Source: Alphaproteobacteria bacterium
GTDB taxonomy: Bacteria; Pseudomonadota; Alphaproteobacteria; Rs-D84; NBLK01
Assembly (NCBI GenBank): GCA_016936785.1
Contig: JAFGXE010000016.1
Location: 1 to 7,922 of the forward strand
Direction of reading: 5' to 3'
Length of the DNA stretch: 7,922 nucleotides
The position numbers and the translations under genes were made by a program. Positions 1-6,425 of the stretch are shown piece by piece. How positions within the stretch are numbered: position 1 is the first letter of the stretch; each line of letters begins with the position of its first letter. Below the pieces are notes generated by a model, which had not been told where the DNA came from, ran no database searches, and saw only the letters and a list, made by a program, of their open reading frames with translations.

Positions 1-540
1 AGTCTTCAAGAAAAAGGGCTGTCGAATGCTGTTTTTGCGCCAGAAATCATGCGTGGTTTTGATTATTATACAGGGATTGTTTTTGAGCTTGCCGATACAG
101 ATCCTCAAAATCCACGTGCGGTTGCCGGAGGAGGACGCTATGACGATCTTGTGAGTTTGTTTGGTGTTGATAAAGTCGGTGGGATTGGTTTTGGAATGGG
201 CGATGTCGTTTTAAAAGATTTTCTTGAGATCCGTGGACTTTTGCCAAAATATGAATCTGAAATTCAGGTCTTTTTATGTGCTTTGAGTGAAAATGAAGTG
301 AGCGCGGTTGCGTGCTTGGCTACTCAATTCCGGGAGGCTGGAATTAAGGTGGCAACAAACTTCGATATTAAAAAAATAACGAAACAAATCAAGATTGCAG
401 AAAAATTAGGGATTAATTATTTTATGTGTATTGGAGAAGATGAAATCAAAACACAACAATATGTTCTCAAAAATCTTAATAAACGCGAAGAGACAAAAGG
501 AACAGTTGAAGACTTGATTAATAAGTTGAAGGTTATATAA
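1..540 (+). CDS. hisS: Histidine-tRNA ligase (HisRS), C-terminal part, 5' end outside window
   Basis: This is the 3' end of a class II histidyl-tRNA synthetase, the cytoplasmic enzyme that charges tRNA-His with histidine. The frame is open from base 1, so the true start lies upstream. Counting from the first codon here, residues 18-29 read RGFDYYTGIVFE, the HisRS-specific histidine-binding motif. Residues 43-50 (GGGRYDDL) form the second HisRS signature, and residues 63-69 (GFGMGDV) sit where class II motif 3 belongs. From about residue 86 an alpha/beta anticodon-binding domain follows. That domain and the intact signature argue against HisZ, which lacks the anticodon domain. The motif 3 segment lacks the usual Glu-Arg pair (see findings). 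The gene ends in tandem in-frame stops (TAA TAA) and is followed 60 bases later by fabG on the same strand, so the two may be co-transcribed. Confidence 0.93.
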   Translation, partial: SLQEKGLSNAVFAPEIMRGFDYYTGIVFELADTDPQNPRAVAGGGRYDDLVSLFGVDKVGGIGFGMGDVVLKDFLEIRGLLPKYESEIQVFLCALSENEVSAVACLATQFREAGIKVATNFDIKKITKQIKIAEKLGINYFMCIGEDEIKTQQYVLKNLNKREETKGTVEDLINKLKVI

Positions 541-543
541 TAA

Positions 544-572
544 GGGAGATCCTGAAACAAGTTCAGGATGAC
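544..572. repeat. Palindromic dispersed-repeat-like element between hisS and fabG
   Basis: Two perfect 8-base arms, ATCCTGAA (549-556) and TTCAGGAT (562-569), flank the 5-base loop ACAAG. Read on the minus strand, the unit begins GTCATCCTGAACTTG and continues into TTTCAGGATCTCCC. From general knowledge, very similar words recur as short intergenic palindromes in many alphaproteobacterial and other bacterial genomes. Only one copy is present in this window, so its repetitive nature is recalled, not seen. No T-run follows the hairpin on either strand, so it is a poor candidate for an intrinsic terminator. Confidence 0.55.
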
Positions 573-600
573 AAAATTAAAAAATTGAAGGAATCTTAGA

Positions 601-1341
601 ATGTTTAATTTAGCAGGAAAAGTGGCTTTAGTGACAGGTGCGACAGGTGGAATTGGAGAAGCAGTTGCGCGCGCGCTTCACACACAAGGAGCAACAGTAA
701 TTCTCCACGGACGGAATGAAGAAAAACTTAAGAAACTTCAAAAGGATCTCGGGGAGCGTGCTGAGGTTGAAGCATGGGATCTCGGAAATCTTTCAGGAAT
801 TGAGGATTTTGCGAAACGTGTGTTAGAAAAAATAGGCGGGAAGTTGGATATTCTTGTGAATAATGCAGGTCTGACAAAAGATGGTTTGATGATGCGGATG
901 TCAGATGAACAATGGCAACAAGTGATTGATGTGAATCTCACCGCGATTTTTAAACTGTCGCGTGAATTGATGATGCCGATGATGAAACAACGCTCAGGAC
1001 GTATTATCAATATGAGTTCTGTTGTCGGTGCGATGGGAAATGCAGGGCAGGTTAATTATTCTGCGTCAAAGGGCGGATTGATTGCGATGACAAAATCAAT
1101 GGCGATGGAAGTTGGATCACGTGGCATTACAGTCAATGCGATTGCGCCAGGATTTATTACATCTGCGATGACAGATGCTCTGCCAGATTCTGTTAAGGAA
1201 GAGTATATGAAACAAATCCCAACAAAGAAATTTGGTCAAGTTTCTGATGTCGCAGCGGCGTGTGTTTACCTCGCGAGCGATGAAGCGAATTACATGACGG
1301 GGCAAACACTTCATGTCAATGGTGGAATGTTACGCGTATAA
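601..1341 (+). CDS. fabG: 3-oxoacyl-[acyl-carrier-protein] reductase FabG
   Basis: A 246-residue classical short-chain dehydrogenase, the usual FabG length. It would catalyse the NADPH-dependent reduction of 3-oxoacyl-ACP to 3-hydroxyacyl-ACP, the first reduction of each type II fatty-acid elongation round, in the cytoplasm. Visible motifs are the nucleotide-binding TGATGGIG (12-19), NNAG (87-90), the structural Asn in VNL (112), the catalytic triad Ser140-Tyr153-Lys157 with the usual spacing, and PG at 183-184. The end HVNGGMLRV is typical of FabG. The ATG is preceded by AAGGAA (588-593) seven bases upstream, which supports this start. Related SDRs such as acetoacetyl-CoA reductase (PhaB) look similar, but the overall match favours FabG. 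The acyl carrier protein gene that often follows fabG is missing; an unrelated small membrane protein gene follows instead. Confidence 0.94.
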   Translation: MFNLAGKVALVTGATGGIGEAVARALHTQGATVILHGRNEEKLKKLQKDLGERAEVEAWDLGNLSGIEDFAKRVLEKIGGKLDILVNNAGLTKDGLMMRMSDEQWQQVIDVNLTAIFKLSRELMMPMMKQRSGRIINMSSVVGAMGNAGQVNYSASKGGLIAMTKSMAMEVGSRGITVNAIAPGFITSAMTDALPDSVKEEYMKQIPTKKFGQVSDVAAACVYLASDEANYMTGQTLHVNGGMLRV

Positions 1342-1357
1342 TTAAAAAGAGTTTAGT

Positions 1358-1621
1358 ATGGAACAAAGTGTTTTTTGGATTTGGAATGGTTGGGGAGTGT
1401 TTTTCACTTTAATATTAGCTATATACTTTTTTCTACATATAGCTGTTAGTGTTAAATTTGGTTCAGGGTCACCATTAAGAAAAATATTGATTCCGGTATT
1501 TATAGGTTCTTTTATTTTAAATATTTATCTTTGTGGTTGGATTGCTGCTATTTTATCGCTAATTATTGCACCAGTTATCGGTGTATTTTTTGCAAAAATA
1601 GTTATTTCACCTAAAAAATAG
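1358..1621 (+). CDS. Small hydrophobic membrane protein, function unknown
   Basis: An 87-residue protein that I do not recognise. It is almost entirely hydrophobic. Likely membrane segments are residues 12-31, 43-60 and 62-83, separated by a short polar loop with Lys and Arg (33-42), and the tail is SPKK. There is no cleavable signal peptide pattern and no catalytic motif. The ATG lies 16 bases after the fabG stop, with a weak AAGAG ribosome site (1347-1351), so it is probably read from the fabG transcript. The gene looks AT-richer than its neighbours. Six of its 16 isoleucines use ATA, against one of 14 in fabG, which suggests later acquisition or weak codon selection. The terminator at 1647-1676 closes this unit, which supports a genuine transcribed gene. 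The open frame with a start, a spaced ribosome site and membrane-protein composition supports coding; the function is open. Confidence 0.7.
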   Translation: MEQSVFWIWNGWGVFFTLILAIYFFLHIAVSVKFGSGSPLRKILIPVFIGSFILNIYLCGWIAAILSLIIAPVIGVFFAKIVISPKK

Positions 1622-1646
1622 TTTTGGGAATTTAAAATACTTGTAA

Positions 1647-1676
1647 TAAAAACGCACTCCTGAGTGCGTTTTTTGT
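1647..1676. terminator. Bidirectional intrinsic terminator between the fabG unit and gyrB
   Basis: The arms AACGCACT (1651-1658) and AGTGCGTT (1663-1670) form a perfect GC-containing stem around the loop CCTG. An A-run precedes it (1648-1652) and a T-run follows (1669-1674), so both strands read hairpin plus U-tract. It sits between two convergent genes, the small membrane protein (+) and gyrB (-), and would stop transcription from both sides. Confidence 0.9.
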
Positions 1677-1691
1677 TTGAATGGGAGAAGT

Positions 1692-4064
1692 TTAAACATC
1701 CAAGTTTTGAACATTCAATGCATTTTCCTGAATGAACTCACGGCGGGGGAGTGTTTCATCGCCCATCAATGTTGAGAATGTTTTATCGGCAATACTTGCA
1801 TCATCAACGGTGACTTGTAAGAGTGTGCGGGCTTCAGGGTCAAGTGTCGTTTCCCAAAGTTGATTCGCGTTCATTTCTCCCAAACCTTTATAGCGTTGAA
1901 TCGTCATTCCTGATTTTCCAACCACATCGACAATATGAAGGAGGTCAAGTGGTGTAAAGATTGGGTATGATTTATCTTTGCTTTCAAGAGTAGATGGTGT
2001 GACAAAAAGTGCACCGAAATCTGTTGCGATAAAATCGCGGAGACGACGGGCTTCATCTGATTCAAGTTTAGCCAAAGGAATAAGATATTTTTGCTCTACA
2101 CCACGGAGTGTTCGTGACAAAATGTAATGACTATCCGTTTGATCAAGCACCCATCCTTTATGATAAGTGTCTTCTTGAGAATTCATTTTATCAGCTACTT
2201 GCGAGGTATTTGAAAGGAAACCATTTAAAAGGATGCGTGTGAGTAAATCTTCTGGCATGTTAAGCGAAAGGGCTTGAACCATTTTTTGGAACTTGCGTGA
2301 ATCTTTAATGCGCATGAGAAGTTCTTGTCCAGCCACTTGCGTGCCATCTTTTTGTTTCCAAAGCATAATTTGGGAAGCTGTTTCTGTGAGGTGTTTCATT
2401 AATTCGGCATCATCTTTGATATAAATTTCAGAGCTTCCTTTTTTCAACTTATAAAGAGGCGGTTGTGCAATATAGAGATACCCCGCATCAATGACTTCAC
2501 GCATGTAGCGGTAGAAAAATGTGAGAAGCAATGTTGCGATATGGGCACCATCAACGTCCGCATCAGTCATAATAATGATTTTATGATATTTCAGTTTATC
2601 AATATCAAATTCTTCCGCACCGATTCCACATCCAAGTGCTGTAATTAATGTTCCAACAGAATCGCTTTGAAGCATCCGTGAGAATCGTGCACGTTCGACA
2701 TTGAGGATTTTTCCACGAAGGGGGAGAATCGCTTGGTTTTTACGGATACGTCCTTGTTTTGCAGTGCCACCAGCTGAATCTCCCTCAACGATGAAGATTT
2801 CTGCTTTTGTTGGATCACGTTCTTGACAGTCTGCAAGTTTCCCGGGAAGAGAGGCAATGTCTAAAGTATCTTTTTTGCGTGTGAGTTCACGGGCTTTACG
2901 GGCAGCTTCGCGCGCATTCGCCGCTTCCATAATTTTTTCAACAATTGCTTTTCCTTGAGAAGGATGTTCTTCAAGCCAGTCACTGAGACCTTCATACATC
3001 AAACTTTCAACAACAGTTCGGACTTCAGAAGAAACAAGTTTTGATTTTGTTTGGGAAGAGAATTTTGGATCTGGGACTTTTACAGAAAGAACACAGGTTA
3101 ATCCTTCGCGCATATCATCGCCTGTAAAAGAGGATTTTTCTTTTTTGGCGAGGCCTTTTTCTTGAATGTAGCGAGTTAAAGCACGGGTGAGCGCACCTTT
3201 AAATCCAGTTAAATGTGTGCCACCATCAGGTTGCGGAATGTTATTTGTAAAACAGAGCGTCGTCTCATGATAACTGTCTGTCCATGCTAAGGCAATTTCA
3301 AGTGTGCAATCGTCTTTTTCACCTGTGATTTCAATCGTACTTTCATGAAGAAGATTTTTTGATTGATTCAAAAATTCGACAAAAGATTTGATTCCACCTT
3401 CTGATTTAAGATCAACAACTTTAGGCGCATCTGGTTTCCGTTTGTCTTGGAGAAGAATATGAACGCCTGAATTTAAAAATGAAAGTTCACGCATGCGATT
3501 TTCAAGTGTTGGAAAATCAAACTCCATAATTGTAAAAGTTTTGTCAGAAGGGAAGAATGTAATTTCAGTTCCTGTAAAGCCATCTGTGTTTTCTTTAGAA
3601 ACTTTCAGAGGGGCAACTGGGATTCCATCTTCGAATCGCATGAAATATTCTTTTTCATTCCGCCAAATTTTAAGTTCAAGCCATTCAGAAAGAGCATTTA
3701 CAACTGAAACACCAACACCGTGAAGTCCACCAGAAATTTTATATGAGTTTGGATCAAATTTTCCACCCGCGTGAAGTTCTGTCATAATGACTTCAGCAGC
3801 AGAGCGTCCTTCTGTGTGCATGTCAACAGGAATGCCACGTCCGTCGTCTTTTACAGTGACAGAGCCATCGGCATTAAGAGTGATGTCAATGCGAGAACAA
3901 TGCCCGGCCATTGCTTCGTCAATTGCATTATCGACGACTTCGTGAATCATGTGATGAAGGCCATCAATACTGCCCACATCGCCAATATACATGCCTGGGC
4001 GTTTTTTAACGGCGTCAAGTCCTTTGAGTACTTTAATTGAATCTGCTGAATATGCTTGTGTCAT
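1692..4064 (-). CDS. gyrB: DNA gyrase subunit B
   Basis: A complete 790-residue GyrB, close to the roughly 800 usual for Gram-negative bacteria. With GyrA it forms the A2B2 topoisomerase that introduces negative supercoils using ATP. The GHKL ATPase domain shows catalytic Glu42 and Asn46 in HEVVDNAIDE, DDGRGIP (73-79) and GGLHGVGVS (112-120). The transducer holds the ATP-contacting QTK (338-340). The TOPRIM region has EGDSAGG (427-433) and the metal-binding DADVD (501-505). An insertion of about 170 residues (roughly 545-715) follows, and the tail carries RYKGLGEMN (724-732). The insertion and QTK context favour GyrB over ParE. The start ATG (complement of 4062-4064) has a strong GGGAAG ribosome site just upstream (about 4070-4075 on the minus strand). 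I see no dnaA, dnaN or recF beside it. The 145-base gap to fabI must hold its promoter, but no convincing -35/-10 pair stands out on this strand. Confidence 0.98.
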   Translation of the reverse strand: MTQAYSADSIKVLKGLDAVKKRPGMYIGDVGSIDGLHHMIHEVVDNAIDEAMAGHCSRIDITLNADGSVTVKDDGRGIPVDMHTEGRSAAEVIMTELHAGGKFDPNSYKISGGLHGVGVSVVNALSEWLELKIWRNEKEYFMRFEDGIPVAPLKVSKENTDGFTGTEITFFPSDKTFTIMEFDFPTLENRMRELSFLNSGVHILLQDKRKPDAPKVVDLKSEGGIKSFVEFLNQSKNLLHESTIEITGEKDDCTLEIALAWTDSYHETTLCFTNNIPQPDGGTHLTGFKGALTRALTRYIQEKGLAKKEKSSFTGDDMREGLTCVLSVKVPDPKFSSQTKSKLVSSEVRTVVESLMYEGLSDWLEEHPSQGKAIVEKIMEAANAREAARKARELTRKKDTLDIASLPGKLADCQERDPTKAEIFIVEGDSAGGTAKQGRIRKNQAILPLRGKILNVERARFSRMLQSDSVGTLITALGCGIGAEEFDIDKLKYHKIIIMTDADVDGAHIATLLLTFFYRYMREVIDAGYLYIAQPPLYKLKKGSSEIYIKDDAELMKHLTETASQIMLWKQKDGTQVAGQELLMRIKDSRKFQKMVQALSLNMPEDLLTRILLNGFLSNTSQVADKMNSQEDTYHKGWVLDQTDSHYILSRTLRGVEQKYLIPLAKLESDEARRLRDFIATDFGALFVTPSTLESKDKSYPIFTPLDLLHIVDVVGKSGMTIQRYKGLGEMNANQLWETTLDPEARTLLQVTVDDASIADKTFSTLMGDETLPRREFIQENALNVQNLDV

Positions 4065-4150
4065 TTGTTCTTCCCTTTTTTTCCACCCATATTTTTAGCA
4101 CACAGAGATTCAAAAATAAAGCAAAAAATGCCCTCTTTACTTTTTGGTTT

Positions 4151-4179
4151 TTGACTGCTACTGTCAGTTCGAGTTTATT
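4151..4179 (+). promoter_or_regulatory. Candidate sigma-70-type promoter for fabI
   Basis: TTGACT (4151-4156) matches five of six bases of the -35 consensus, and TTTATT (4174-4179) matches four of six bases of the -10 consensus, with the ideal 17-base spacing. Transcription would start near 4186, giving a leader of about 24 bases before the fabI ATG. It lies in the AT-rich divergent gap between gyrB and fabI. The call is sequence-based only; AT-rich DNA produces chance matches. Confidence 0.5.
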
Positions 4180-4209
4180 TTTAAATTAAAGAGACAAAAA
4201 GGATAAAGG

Positions 4210-5028
4210 ATGTTTGATCTTAAAGGAAAAAAAGGTCTAGTTATTGGGCTCACAAATGATTTTGGAATGCCTTGGATGATTGCAAAAGCAGCAGCAGAAG
4301 CTGGTGCAGATTTAGCAATTTCATATCTTCCTATTATGGAAAAACGTGCAAAACCACTTGCTGAAAAACTCAACGCTTCAATCATTCAACCAGCAGGAAC
4401 AGACGATGAGAGTCTAGAAGCATTATTCAAAGAAATTGAAAAAAAATGGGGGAAGCTTGATTTTATGCTCCATCCAAATGCGTTTTCAGATAAGAACGAA
4501 CTGAAAGGAGCGTATGTTAATACGTCTCGAGAAAATTTTAAAAACACAATGGAAATTTCTGTTTATGGATTTACAGATGCGTGTCGACGTGCAGCACCTT
4601 TAATGAAAGACGGTGGGTCATGTCTCTGTTTGAGTTATTTTGGTGCGGAAAAAGTGATGCCTCATTACAATGTGATGGGGGTTGCAAAAGCAGCACTTGA
4701 ATGCTCTGTGCGGTATCTTGCAAATGACCTTGGTAAGCTTGGGATTCGCGTGAATGCAATTTCAGCGGGGCCTGTCAAAACACTCGCAGCAGCAGGAATT
4801 AGCGATTTTCGTTTGATGTTTGGCTGGAATGAGTTAAATGCACCGCTCCGTCGGAATGTCGCACCAAAAGATATTGCGGGTTCAGGAATGTATTTACTTT
4901 CTGATATGTCTTCAGGTGTGACAGGTGAAACGCATTATGTCGATTGTGGATACAATATTGTCGGCATGATGGCTGAAGAAATTGTAAAAGATATTATGCC
5001 GGTCTTAATGGCGAAAATGAGTGAATAA
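4210..5028 (+). CDS. fabI: Enoyl-[acyl-carrier-protein] reductase [NADH] FabI
   Basis: A 272-residue member of the FabI branch of the SDR superfamily. It would reduce trans-2-enoyl-ACP to acyl-ACP, the last step of each fatty-acid elongation round. The catalytic pair Tyr153 and Lys160 lies in HYNVMGVAK (Tyr-x6-Lys spacing typical of FabI), with the conserved additional Tyr143 in SYFGAEK. SAGP (185-188), TLAAAGI (191-197) and GYNIVGM (247-253) are FabI signatures, in their alphaproteobacterial form. Two segments are unusual: the nucleotide-binding loop is GLTNDFGMPW (13-22) where the E. coli protein has a Ser-Ile-Ala stretch, and the pocket segment is HPNAFSDK (88-95). The start has AAGGATAAAGG directly upstream. 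The stop TAA overlaps the ATG of the peptidase gene by one base, so the two are probably translationally coupled. The promoter candidate at 4151-4179 would drive the unit. Confidence 0.93.
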   Translation: MFDLKGKKGLVIGLTNDFGMPWMIAKAAAEAGADLAISYLPIMEKRAKPLAEKLNASIIQPAGTDDESLEALFKEIEKKWGKLDFMLHPNAFSDKNELKGAYVNTSRENFKNTMEISVYGFTDACRRAAPLMKDGGSCLCLSYFGAEKVMPHYNVMGVAKAALECSVRYLANDLGKLGIRVNAISAGPVKTLAAAGISDFRLMFGWNELNAPLRRNVAPKDIAGSGMYLLSDMSSGVTGETHYVDCGYNIVGMMAEEIVKDIMPVLMAKMSE

Positions 5029-6359
5029 TGCGTAATAGGTATTCTTACCATCGAGATTATAAGAGAACACGCCGAAATATTTTGGAATCTGTGCGTCAAG
5101 CGATTCGTCGTGCATTTCCAGAACGTTCAGCTATTCTCTATGATCGTGGTGTTGTTAAGCGTCACCGTCTATCACCTAATTTCCAGTTATTTCTAAGTGT
5201 ATTTATGGTAAGTTTTATCTCATGGATGGGGTACACTTCTTTTGTGTATTTCAAATATAAAGATATTATGCAGGACAATGCTTCAAAAGTTGAAGTTGCA
5301 CAAGAGCAATACAAACAGATTATGGCGGTTGTGAATGCATACGAATCCCAAATTTCTTCGATTAATGATAAGATTGATAAACAAAATACAGAATTTGCAA
5401 AGAAGTTAGAAGAAACCAAGTCTCTCACAAATGATGAACGAAAAGCGTTTTTTAAAGATCAGAGAATGCTGGTTGCTGAGTTAGGATATTTTAACAAAAA
5501 AATTAAGAATTTTTCTGAGTCTCAAAACTTTGCCGAGTTTGATCAAGAAAATATTAATTATCAATATAAGAAGATGGAAATTCAACGCGATGTGGCGTGG
5601 AAAGAGCAACAGCGCGTCACAAGTCGCAACAAAGAACTTGAAAAAGCGATGGTGCAAATTCAAGGGTCTTACGAAGATGTTTTAAATAAGATTGAAGTAT
5701 TGGCAGGTGATAAAGTCAAAGAGTTTGAAAAGAAATATGCAGGTATTCATCATACACTTGATTTGCTTGGTCTTAAAAATGAAGAAGTGCTTCTTGCTAA
5801 ATTAGAAAAAGAAGAGTCTGTTGGAGGGCCATTTGTGCCACTTGAAGAAAAAGAGCTTCCAACAGAATCGCTTTCACAGAAATTCCGTGCGATGAAGGAT
5901 AAGGTCAATCTTTGGGAAGGTTTAAGTAAAATGGAAGAAATGTTGCCCGTTGGAAATCCTGTAGAAGATATGCGAATCACATCGCGTTTTGGACCACGAA
6001 AAGATCCTTTTACGGGTCAAAGTGCAACGCATAACGGTATTGATTTTTCAGGGAAAACAGGAACTCCTCTGTATAGCGTTGCACGGGGACATGTTGTCCG
6101 TGCTGGATTGCGTGGTGCGTATGGATATGCAGTGGAAGTGGATCATGGTCTTGGGTTTTCAACGCTCTATGCACATTTGAGTAAGATTACAGTTGACGTT
6201 GGGGATGAGATTAAAGAGCGGGATATTGTTGGACTTGCGGGATCAACAGGGCGATCAACAGGGCCTCATCTTCATTATGAAGTGCGGTACAACGGACGTC
6301 CAATTAATCCGTATGCATTTGTTCAAGCACGATTTATTGATTATGGAGCGAAAAAATAA
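5028..6359 (+). CDS. Membrane-anchored M23-family peptidoglycan endopeptidase (LytM/LmdC-like)
   Basis: A 443-residue protein with a basic cytoplasmic N-terminus (1-50, many Arg), one membrane helix (about 52-75), a long charged coiled-coil-rich periplasmic region (about 80-300) and a C-terminal M23 domain (about 315-432). Expected zinc ligands are His335 and Asp339 (HNGID) and His416 (HLH). His414 and His383 (YAHL) are the expected catalytic histidines, so it looks active rather than a degenerate activator. It would cleave peptide cross-links in peptidoglycan. From family knowledge, the segment FPERSAILYDRG before the helix resembles alphaproteobacterial M23 proteins encoded beside bactofilins. 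The start overlaps the fabI stop (TAATG) and has only a weak ribosome site of its own, consistent with coupling to fabI. Tandem stops (TAA TAG) end the gene. The bactofilin gene lies about 200 bases downstream. EnvC or NlpD-like roles are alternatives. Confidence 0.88.
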   Translation: MRNRYSYHRDYKRTRRNILESVRQAIRRAFPERSAILYDRGVVKRHRLSPNFQLFLSVFMVSFISWMGYTSFVYFKYKDIMQDNASKVEVAQEQYKQIMAVVNAYESQISSINDKIDKQNTEFAKKLEETKSLTNDERKAFFKDQRMLVAELGYFNKKIKNFSESQNFAEFDQENINYQYKKMEIQRDVAWKEQQRVTSRNKELEKAMVQIQGSYEDVLNKIEVLAGDKVKEFEKKYAGIHHTLDLLGLKNEEVLLAKLEKEESVGGPFVPLEEKELPTESLSQKFRAMKDKVNLWEGLSKMEEMLPVGNPVEDMRITSRFGPRKDPFTGQSATHNGIDFSGKTGTPLYSVARGHVVRAGLRGAYGYAVEVDHGLGFSTLYAHLSKITVDVGDEIKERDIVGLAGSTGRSTGPHLHYEVRYNGRPINPYAFVQARFIDYGAKK

Positions 6360-6365
6360 TAGATT

Positions 6366-6390
6366 TCCTGCAAAGGTTATTTTTGCAGGA
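6366..6390 (+). other. Stable hairpin just after the M23 gene
   Basis: Perfect 9-base arms TCCTGCAAA (6366-6374) and TTTGCAGGA (6382-6390) enclose a 7-base loop, beginning six bases after the peptidase stop. No T-run follows (next bases TAAACACG), so it is not a canonical intrinsic terminator. It may be a partial terminator, a 3' end stabiliser or a processing site that separates expression of fabI-M23 from the bactofilin genes. The hairpin itself is certain; its role is inferred. Confidence 0.5.
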
Positions 6391-6425
6391 TAAACACGAG
6401 AACGTTTAAACAAAGAGGGGTTGAA

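Noticed and set aside
1..540. HisZ (regulatory subunit of ATP phosphoribosyltransferase) instead of HisRS
   Set aside because: HisZ lacks the C-terminal anticodon-binding domain and the intact RGxDYYTG signature, both of which are present here.
738..1010. 90-codon open frame on the - strand inside fabG
   Set aside because: It is antisense to conserved FabG coding sequence, with composition explained by the sense codons.
1462..1472. GTTCAGGGTCACC resembling half of the 544-572 palindrome, inside the small membrane protein gene
   Set aside because: Only a partial match of one arm and no second arm; consistent with chance.
3771..4040. Long open frame on the + strand opposite the start of gyrB
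   Set aside because: It is fully antisense to the highly conserved GyrB ATPase domain, has no convincing ribosome site and shows no recognisable protein pattern.
1692..4064. ParE (topoisomerase IV subunit) instead of GyrB
   Set aside because: The length, the Gram-negative-type insertion after the TOPRIM motifs and the segment around QTK (PDPKFSSQTKSKLVSSEV) fit GyrB.
4153..4168. Short inverted repeat ACTG...CAGT overlapping the fabI promoter candidate
   Set aside because: Only four base pairs; too weak to call an operator.
4065..4209. A - strand promoter for gyrB in the divergent gap
   Set aside because: TTGAAT and TAAAAA-like words occur on the minus strand, but no pair has acceptable spacing, so no site is called.
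6241..6264. Perfect 12-base tandem duplication (GATCAACAGGGC twice)
   Set aside because: It encodes the GSTGRSTGPHLH segment that is conserved across M23 peptidases, so the repeat reflects the protein motif and not a recent duplication.
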